DNA of 19,426 bases, from NCBI GenBank assembly GCA_039815055.1, contig JBCCAA010000052.1, positions 1 to 19,426 of the forward strand, read 5' to 3'. This DNA comes from UBA5336 sp039815055 (GTDB taxonomy: Bacteria; Pseudomonadota; Alphaproteobacteria; Caulobacterales; Hyphomonadaceae). The first letter of the stretch is position 1. Each line of letters starts with the position of its first letter. Below the pieces are notes generated by a model that searched no databases, was not told the DNA's origin, and worked only from the letters and a program-made list of their open reading frames with translations. Positions 14,221 through 19,426 of this stretch are shown one piece after another. The position numbers and the translations under genes were made by a program.

Positions 14221-16383
14221 TCACATAAAGGTATACGGCTCGATATCGATCGAAACACGCACGTTCGATGGCAATTTCAGCTTTGCCTTCCAGACAGCCA
14301 TATAGGCCGACAAATCCACGTCACGCGGACTGCGGATCAGAAATCGTCGCCGGTGGCGCCCGCGCAGAATCGCGATGGGCGCTTCGGCAGGTCCAAACAC
14401 ATCAATTCCAGACCCATTCGGCGCCGCTTTCAGGATCTCCAGCCCCGCCGCATGGACCGCTTCAGCGCTGGGCGCAGACAGGACAATTGCCGCCATTCGG
14501 CCAAAGGGCGGCAGGGTCAGTTCTTCGCGCACCATGCGCTCGACCGCAAGATAGCCATCCCGGTCTCCAGCGGCCAATGCTGCCATGGCGGGGTTTTCCA
14601 CGTCAAAGGTCTGGATCAGAGCCCGCCCTGGCCGCTCGGCGCGCCCTGCCCGCCCCGCGACCTGGCTGAGCAGTTGGAACGTGCGCTCGCCCGCCCGAAG
14701 GTCTCCGCCTTTCAAGCCCGAATCAGCATCCACCACGCCCACAAGCGTCAGATTCGGAAAGTTATGACCCTTGGCGACAATCTGTGTGCCGATCAGCACA
14801 TCAATCTCGCCATCGGCCATCCGCTCGACCAGCGCGCGGGTTTCGGCGCCGGTCTGGGCGGTGTCAGAGCTGAAAATCGCAATCCGCGCCTGCGGCAACA
14901 GCTTGCGCGCCTCTTCGGCCACGCGTTCCACTCCGGGCCCTATACCCATCAGAGTATTTTCAGCCCCGCATTTCGGGCAATGAGTTGGCTTGGGCATGGA
15001 CCACCCGGTGAGATGACAGACCAGACGCCGCGTATAGCGATGCTCGGTCAGCCAGCTTTCGGTGCCCGGCGTTTTCAGCTTTTCACCGCAGGCCCGGCAC
15101 AACACCAATGGTGCATATCCCCGCCGGTTGAGGAACAGAAGGCTCTGCTCGCCAGCGTCATAAGTGTCTCGCATCGCCGCGCTTAGCCCCGGTGAGAGCC
15201 AATGCCCTTTCTCCGGCGGGTCTGCACGCATATCTATGAGGTCGATATCGGGCAGCCGAGCGGTCCCCGGCCGAGCCGCCAGCCGGATGATCTTGTACCG
15301 GCCGAGCGCAGCATTTGTGGTCGTTTCCAGCGACGGCGTGGCCGAGGCCAGCACCACCACCGCGCCCGCCATCTTGCCTCGCACGATGGACAGGTCGCGG
15401 GCGTGATAGGTCACGCCATCTTCCTGTTTATAGGAGCCGTCATGCTCCTCATCGACGACAATCAGCTTCAGCTTGCGATAGGGCAGGAACAGGGCCGAGC
15501 GAGCGCCGACAACAATACGGGCGCGGCCTTCATTCACTTCGCGCCAGGCCCGGCGGCGCTCTTTCTCGCTGAGACCGGAATGCCACGGGGTTGGTGCAGC
15601 GCCGAACCGGTTTTCAAACCGCTCCAGGATAGCCTGAGTCAGTGCAATCTCAGGCAGAAGGACCAGGATCTGAGCCGCCGGATCCTTCGACAGCGCTTCC
15701 GAAATCGCCTCAAAATAAACTTCGGTTTTACCAGAACCGGTGACGCCATCGAGCAAAAAGGCATCGAAACCGCCCTTCGCTACCGCTGCGCGTAGCTCAG
15801 TTGCCCCGGCAGCCTGTTCAGCCGTTAAATCAAAACCCCTGCGTTTCGGGTCGGGCTCAGGATAGGCCGGATCGAGGGCACGTGGGCGCAAGACCAGTCC
15901 GCCTGCTTCAAACAAGCCTTTGACCACGCCGGGCGACACGCCGGCCTCGCGGGCCAGCTCCGGCCCTGTAGATTCGCCAAGCGCCCCTGCCGCATCGAGT
16001 ACGCGCTGGCGCGCTACGGTCATTCGGCTCGGCGGCGTGGGCGCTGGCAAGTAGACTGTTTCGGTGGCGCTGGGGTTCAGCGCGCCCCTTGCCCGTAGCG
16101 CCATGGCCAGCACGCTGCCTGGCGCCGAAACGGTGTATTTTGCCGCGAAATCGATGAAATCGCGCATGTCTGACGGCATAGGCGTGGCGGGATAGACCAG
16201 TGTAATCGGCTTCAGCTCGCGCTCAGGATCGGCCTCCACCACATCCCAGACCACGCCGGTACGCTCGGTTTTTCCCAATGGGGCTTTCACATATGCGCCC
16301 GCTTGCACGGCCACGCCTTCAGAAAGGGCGTAGTCGAACGGCTCCGGCAGGGCGATGGGGAACAGGATACGAGCAGCTTTCAC
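14221..16383 (-). CDS. priA: primosomal replication restart helicase PriA
   Basis: PriA is the DExH helicase that recognises stalled forks and reloads the replisome. From the GTG at 16383 the protein is 720 residues, typical for PriA, beginning KAARILFPIALPEPFDYAL (3'-DNA-binding domain). It has Walker A GVTGSGKT (213-220), DEEH (311-314), SATPS (347-351) and helicase motifs GVVDADSGLKGGD and SQVAGRAGRAERPG. The zinc region keeps CRAC (429-432), Cys456 and CPKC (469-472). The second pair reads TPGT and the third CHLT, so only five of the usual eight cysteines remain. The GTG lacks a good ribosome site, so the exact start is uncertain; longer starts would overlap the divergent transporter gene. 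priA before atpH is a common alphaproteobacterial arrangement. Confidence 0.95.
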   Translation of the reverse strand: MKAARILFPIALPEPFDYALSEGVAVQAGAYVKAPLGKTERTGVVWDVVEADPERELKPITLVYPATPMPSDMRDFIDFAAKYTVSAPGSVLAMALRARGALNPSATETVYLPAPTPPSRMTVARQRVLDAAGALGESTGPELAREAGVSPGVVKGLFEAGGLVLRPRALDPAYPEPDPKRRGFDLTAEQAAGATELRAAVAKGGFDAFLLDGVTGSGKTEVYFEAISEALSKDPAAQILVLLPEIALTQAILERFENRFGAAPTPWHSGLSEKERRRAWREVNEGRARIVVGARSALFLPYRKLKLIVVDEEHDGSYKQEDGVTYHARDLSIVRGKMAGAVVVLASATPSLETTTNAALGRYKIIRLAARPGTARLPDIDLIDMRADPPEKGHWLSPGLSAAMRDTYDAGEQSLLFLNRRGYAPLVLCRACGEKLKTPGTESWLTEHRYTRRLVCHLTGWSMPKPTHCPKCGAENTLMGIGPGVERVAEEARKLLPQARIAIFSSDTAQTGAETRALVERMADGEIDVLIGTQIVAKGHNFPNLTLVGVVDADSGLKGGDLRAGERTFQLLSQVAGRAGRAERPGRALIQTFDVENPAMAALAAGDRDGYLAVERMVREELTLPPFGRMAAIVLSAPSAEAVHAAGLEILKAAPNGSGIDVFGPAEAPIAILRGRHRRRFLIRSPRDVDLSAYMAVWKAKLKLPSNVRVSIDIEPYTFM

Positions 16384-16469
16384 CCCGCAGGATTTATGGG
16401 GCGCCGGGCTGCGTCGCAATGTCTGGGCTGATCTGGACTTTTCAAACGTCGCGCTGGAAAGGGTGAGTG

Positions 16470-17330
16470 ATGACCGCCGCAGCTTTGCCAATCCTACTTT
16501 CAGTCTTCTCGGCGGTGACGGTCGCCGTCGCAAACTTCACCGTGAAACGCGGCGGAGACGTTCTGACGGCGCGGATGGTTCTGTCCATCACCATGGCGTT
16601 GACGGTTTTGCCATTTACCCCGTTTGTGCCTTTGCCATCGGCAGACCTGTGGCCGCAACTTCTTGGCGCCGTCGCAGCCCACTGGATCTATCAGTTCACC
16701 ATGATCCGATCGCTGCACAGGGGTGACTTGTCACTGGTCTTTCCCGTCATGCGCGGCCTGGCGCCCCTGATGACCGCCATACTGGCCACCGTATTCCTTG
16801 ATGAGAGCCTGTCACCGATCGGCATCTTCGGGCTTATCCTCGCCTCCAGCGCGCTGATGATCTTTGCTCTACCGACCGATCGCCCTGCCGATCAGCTGAG
16901 AACAGACCGGATCGCTCTGGGATGGGCTGTGGCAACATCCTTTGGGATCGGCCTGTACTCTGTGGTGGACGCACATGTGGCACGGCAAATGCCCAATCCG
17001 TTCACGTTCATTGTGTGGTTGTTTTTGCTCGACTGGATCGGCATCGCAGTCGTCACACTCTACACGCGGCGCGGAGAGGTTATCTCCCGCGTGCGACCCC
17101 AGATGAAAGCGGCCCTCTTTGGTGGCGTGGCGGGCACGCTGTCCTACGGCGCAGCGATTATTGCCTTCACCCTGACAGATGCGGTGCTGGTGACGGCGCT
17201 GCGGGAGACTTCGGTGATCTTCGCCGCCCTACTGGCCTGGTGGTTCCTGAAAGAGGGTTTTGGCCTGCGCCGTACCATCGCGGCGGCGATCCTGGCGTTG
17301 GGATTGGTGTTATTGCAACTGTCTCCTTAA
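16470..17330 (+). CDS. EamA-family (drug/metabolite superfamily) transporter
   Basis: This 286-residue, highly hydrophobic protein has the two-repeat EamA layout, about ten membrane helices. The first repeat contains the conserved RGDLSLVFPVMRGLAPLMTA segment before an acidic turn (FLDESL), and the second has TDAVLVTALRETSVIFAALL followed by FLKEGFGLRR. Such proteins export small metabolites, but the substrate cannot be told from sequence. I chose ATG at 16470 with AAGGG six bases upstream; the preceding GTG at 16467 is also in frame. The gene diverges from priA across 86 bases and lies 34 bases before the flippase gene, so the two may be co-transcribed. Confidence 0.9.
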   Translation: MTAAALPILLSVFSAVTVAVANFTVKRGGDVLTARMVLSITMALTVLPFTPFVPLPSADLWPQLLGAVAAHWIYQFTMIRSLHRGDLSLVFPVMRGLAPLMTAILATVFLDESLSPIGIFGLILASSALMIFALPTDRPADQLRTDRIALGWAVATSFGIGLYSVVDAHVARQMPNPFTFIVWLFLLDWIGIAVVTLYTRRGEVISRVRPQMKAALFGGVAGTLSYGAAIIAFTLTDAVLVTALRETSVIFAALLAWWFLKEGFGLRRTIAAAILALGLVLLQLSP

Positions 17331-17364
17331 CCGAAACCTCGCCCCTTTCGGGTATGCCAGTCCA

Positions 17365-18810
17365 ATGAGCCTGAAGCGCCACATCGTCGGTTATGCGCCA
17401 GTAAAACTGGCGGGCGCGCTTGCGGCTTTTGGCGGGGTGTACCTCTTCACACGCCTATTGGGGCCGGATGAATATGGACGCTATTCGCTGCTCATCTCGA
17501 TCATGGCCCTCGTTCACACCTTAACCCTGACCTGGGTTGAAGCGGCCAATTACCGTTTTGCCGCCATAGCGCGCGCCGAAGGGCGGCTGGCCGATCATCA
17601 CGCGACCGTCCTGGTGCTGATGCGCCGGTCGATCCTGGCGGCGCTGGTGCTCACGGGCCTGCTCTGGTGGGCGCTGAAAGACGTGCCAGGATATGGCGCT
17701 GGTCTCGCCTGGCTCGGCGTGCTGCTGCCCATCAACACCGCCGTACAGATGGCCCTTGAGGCCCACCGGGCCGGCCAACGTGTCACGCGATATGTGTCCA
17801 GCTATTGTTTCAAGGCCCTGACAGGGCTCGCACTGGGGGCCGCGATCGCCCACTGGGTGGGATGGGGTTCAGCCGCCCCACTGGTCGGCCTTGCCCTGGC
17901 GGCGAGCTTTGTCGCGCTTAGGGAAGGTCGCTTTCTCTGGGGTTCAGCGCGTGGGGGACATATGGACGCTGGCGCACCACGCGCCTGGGCCGCCTATGGT
18001 GTGCCAATCGCCTTTGCCCTTGTGCTAGATCTCATCCTGTCATCGGCAGATCGGTTTATGATCGCCGCATGGCTGGGCGAAGCGGCTTTGGGGGCGTATG
18101 CCGCCGGATATGGCGTAGCTGACAAGACCATTCTGCTGCTGTGCGCCTGGCCAGCCCTGGCGGCGTCTCCGTTGATCATGGGGGCATACGAGACGTCTGG
18201 CGCGGCGGCGGCGCGGGAAGCGTCTCGCGGCTTGATCAACACACTCCTGGTGCTTGGCGTGCCGGCAGCGGCCGGATTGGCGCTGGTGGCTCAGCCTCTG
18301 TCTGAGGCCATGATCGGAGAGGCCCTGCGCGCACAGGCTGCCAGTATCATCCCCTGGATCGCCTTCGCCGGCCTGTTGAACGGCTTGATGATCCACTATG
18401 CAAGCGAGTCATTCCAGCTTGCCCGCAAAACCGCTCTGCGCGCCGCACTGGTGGCCGCGCCAGCAACCCTGAACATCGCGCTGAATGCCATGCTCATCCC
18501 TGCGCTGGGCCTGATGGGCGCAGTCTACGCCACTGTGCTCAGCTATGGCGTGGGCCTTGCCCTGCTGGCTTTTGTTGGACGGCGGCTGGTGGCGTTCCAC
18601 TGGCCAGTTGAAACACTGCTGAAAGCGGTGGCGGCCAGCGCGGCCATGGTCCCGGCAATCGCTCTGGTACCCAATTGGGGAAGTTGGCCACAACTGATCA
18701 TTGAGGCGGCAGCGGGCGCCGTAGCCTTCGCCATCGCAGCCTTCGCCCTTGACGCGGGCGGGGTTCGCGCGCTCCTACCGGCAAGGCTCCGCTCATCCGA
18801 GCCAGCATAG
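17365..18810 (+). CDS. polysaccharide flippase-like membrane protein (Wzx/MOP superfamily)
   Basis: This 481-residue protein has about 12-14 hydrophobic segments. Its N-terminal block VYLFTRLLGPDEYGRYSLL (about 25-43) is characteristic of the polysaccharide-biosynthesis/oligosaccharide flippase family. A later DLILSSADRFMIAAWLG block matches the start of the second half of such proteins. Members move lipid-linked sugars across the inner membrane for capsule, exopolysaccharide, O-antigen or holdfast. No glycosyltransferase is adjacent, so the polymer is unknown. The ATG at 17365 is chosen because the family N terminus begins there; the ribosome site is weak, and an open extension to 17260 overlaps the transporter gene. 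Confidence 0.88.
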   Translation: MSLKRHIVGYAPVKLAGALAAFGGVYLFTRLLGPDEYGRYSLLISIMALVHTLTLTWVEAANYRFAAIARAEGRLADHHATVLVLMRRSILAALVLTGLLWWALKDVPGYGAGLAWLGVLLPINTAVQMALEAHRAGQRVTRYVSSYCFKALTGLALGAAIAHWVGWGSAAPLVGLALAASFVALREGRFLWGSARGGHMDAGAPRAWAAYGVPIAFALVLDLILSSADRFMIAAWLGEAALGAYAAGYGVADKTILLLCAWPALAASPLIMGAYETSGAAAAREASRGLINTLLVLGVPAAAGLALVAQPLSEAMIGEALRAQAASIIPWIAFAGLLNGLMIHYASESFQLARKTALRAALVAAPATLNIALNAMLIPALGLMGAVYATVLSYGVGLALLAFVGRRLVAFHWPVETLLKAVAASAAMVPAIALVPNWGSWPQLIIEAAAGAVAFAIAAFALDAGGVRALLPARLRSSEPA

Positions 18811-18827
18811 CGCGCGTATAGGCAAGC

Positions 18828-19426
18828 ATGACAGATCACCCCACCCAAACCGCTCAGGCGGCGGACAAGGCCAATCAGCTTTGGGCCGACCTCATCCCCG
18901 TCATTGCATTCATCGGGATTTACAACGGCATCCGATTGCTCGGCATCGATATCGGCCCGGTCAATGGCGATACAGCACTCTATTGGGCCACCGGCGCCCT
19001 GATCGTTCTGACCTTCATTTTCATCGCGCTGAAGGTGATCCGCAGCGAGCCGGTTCCCCTGTTCATGGTGTTCAGCTCCGTCATCGTGGGCGGTTTTGGA
19101 CTGCTCGGCATCGTATTGCAGGACAAGGCCTTCATCTATTTCAAGCCGACCATCCAACAATTGTTCCTGGCGGGAATGATTTTCGGAAGCTTGGCCATTG
19201 GGTCAAACATCTGGAAAGTCATGTTCGAAAAGGTCTTTGATCTTCCAGACCATGCCTGGCGAACCCTGGCGATCAGATGGGGGCTGTACTTCGTCGCCAT
19301 GGCGGCCTGGAATGAATATCTCTGGCGCATGTACATCCCCGGCTTCGAGGCGCCGGTGACCATGGCCGGGATCCCTATCGCGCCAGCTGGCGCCTATGAG
19401 TTTCTCGGCATGACCTTCGGGGCCAA
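18828..19426 (+). CDS. YciB/IspZ-family inner membrane septation protein, partial (3' end off window)
   Basis: This frame starts at ATG 18828, 17 bases after the flippase stop, and stays open for 199 codons to the window edge. The translation begins MTDHPTQTAQAADKANQLW, followed by about five hydrophobic segments. The family block YFKPTIQQLFLAG (about 104-116) corresponds to KPT in E. coli YciB. A later segment AMAAWNEYLWR matches the family's conserved NE-x-x-WR motif. YciB/IspZ proteins are inner-membrane proteins linked to envelope synthesis and septation. The C terminus lies beyond the window, so this is an edge truncation, not a broken gene. The ribosome site is weak, so coupling with the flippase gene is possible. 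Confidence 0.88.
   Translation, partial: MTDHPTQTAQAADKANQLWADLIPVIAFIGIYNGIRLLGIDIGPVNGDTALYWATGALIVLTFIFIALKVIRSEPVPLFMVFSSVIVGGFGLLGIVLQDKAFIYFKPTIQQLFLAGMIFGSLAIGSNIWKVMFEKVFDLPDHAWRTLAIRWGLYFVAMAAWNEYLWRMYIPGFEAPVTMAGIPIAPAGAYEFLGMTFGA

Noticed and set aside
14182..15186. Plus-strand open frame of 334 codons opposite priA
   Set aside because: Shadow of priA; composition is typical of reverse-strand translation of G+C-rich coding DNA.
16384..16533. 50-residue N-terminal extension of priA
   Set aside because: It is Arg/Ser-rich, overlaps the divergent transporter gene, and conserved PriA sequence begins at the GTG at 16383.

Overview
The window looks like a chromosomal segment of an alphaproteobacterium near the Caulobacterales/Maricaulales/Hyphomonadaceae. 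The evidence is high G+C, a priA-atpHAGD cluster, a ddl-ftsQ-ftsA-ftsZ-lpxC division tail, -35/-10 pairs resembling the Caulobacter housekeeping promoter, and a CtrA-like box before ftsZ. This placement is inferred from gene content and motifs; no search was run. I see no tRNA, rRNA, CRISPR array, insertion sequence or phage gene, and no gene-free stretch over 300 bases. Bases 1-86 hold no gene I can support.

Region 1 (87-5722, minus strand) is the end of a division and cell-wall cluster. Transcription runs ddl, ftsQ, ftsA, ftsZ, then a strong terminator, then lpxC. ddl-ftsQ-ftsA overlap and are probably translationally coupled. ftsZ follows a 95-base gap with a CtrA-type box. The murG/murC/murB genes usually found upstream of ddl are not here.

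Region 2 (5723-7957, plus strand) is a divergent gene for an outer-membrane TonB-dependent receptor-like protein. Two similar palindromes 22 bases apart lie before it; the downstream one is a perfect 14-base inverted repeat with a TACA-N2-TGTA core.

Region 3 (7969-16383, minus strand) is priA followed by the F1 genes atpH, atpA, atpG, atpD and atpC. It has two oddities. First, the atpD frame is open all the way to the atpG stop codon. It encodes a 590-residue beta subunit whose first ~72 residues form a CxxC...CxxC domain, joined by a Pro/Ala-rich linker to a normal ~474-residue AtpD. A strong ribosome-binding site before the usual AtpD start means both long and short forms could be made. Second, atpC is cut off from atpD by a terminator-like hairpin and a lower-G+C gene for an unknown membrane-anchored protein, and it has its own candidate promoter. 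PriA carries only five of the usual eight zinc-binding cysteines.

Region 4 (16470-19426, plus strand) holds an EamA-type transporter, a polysaccharide flippase-like protein and the beginning of a YciB/IspZ septation protein that runs off the window.

The strongest candidate for something undescribed is the Cys4-domain extension of the ATP synthase beta subunit with its apparent dual start, next to separate control of the epsilon subunit.
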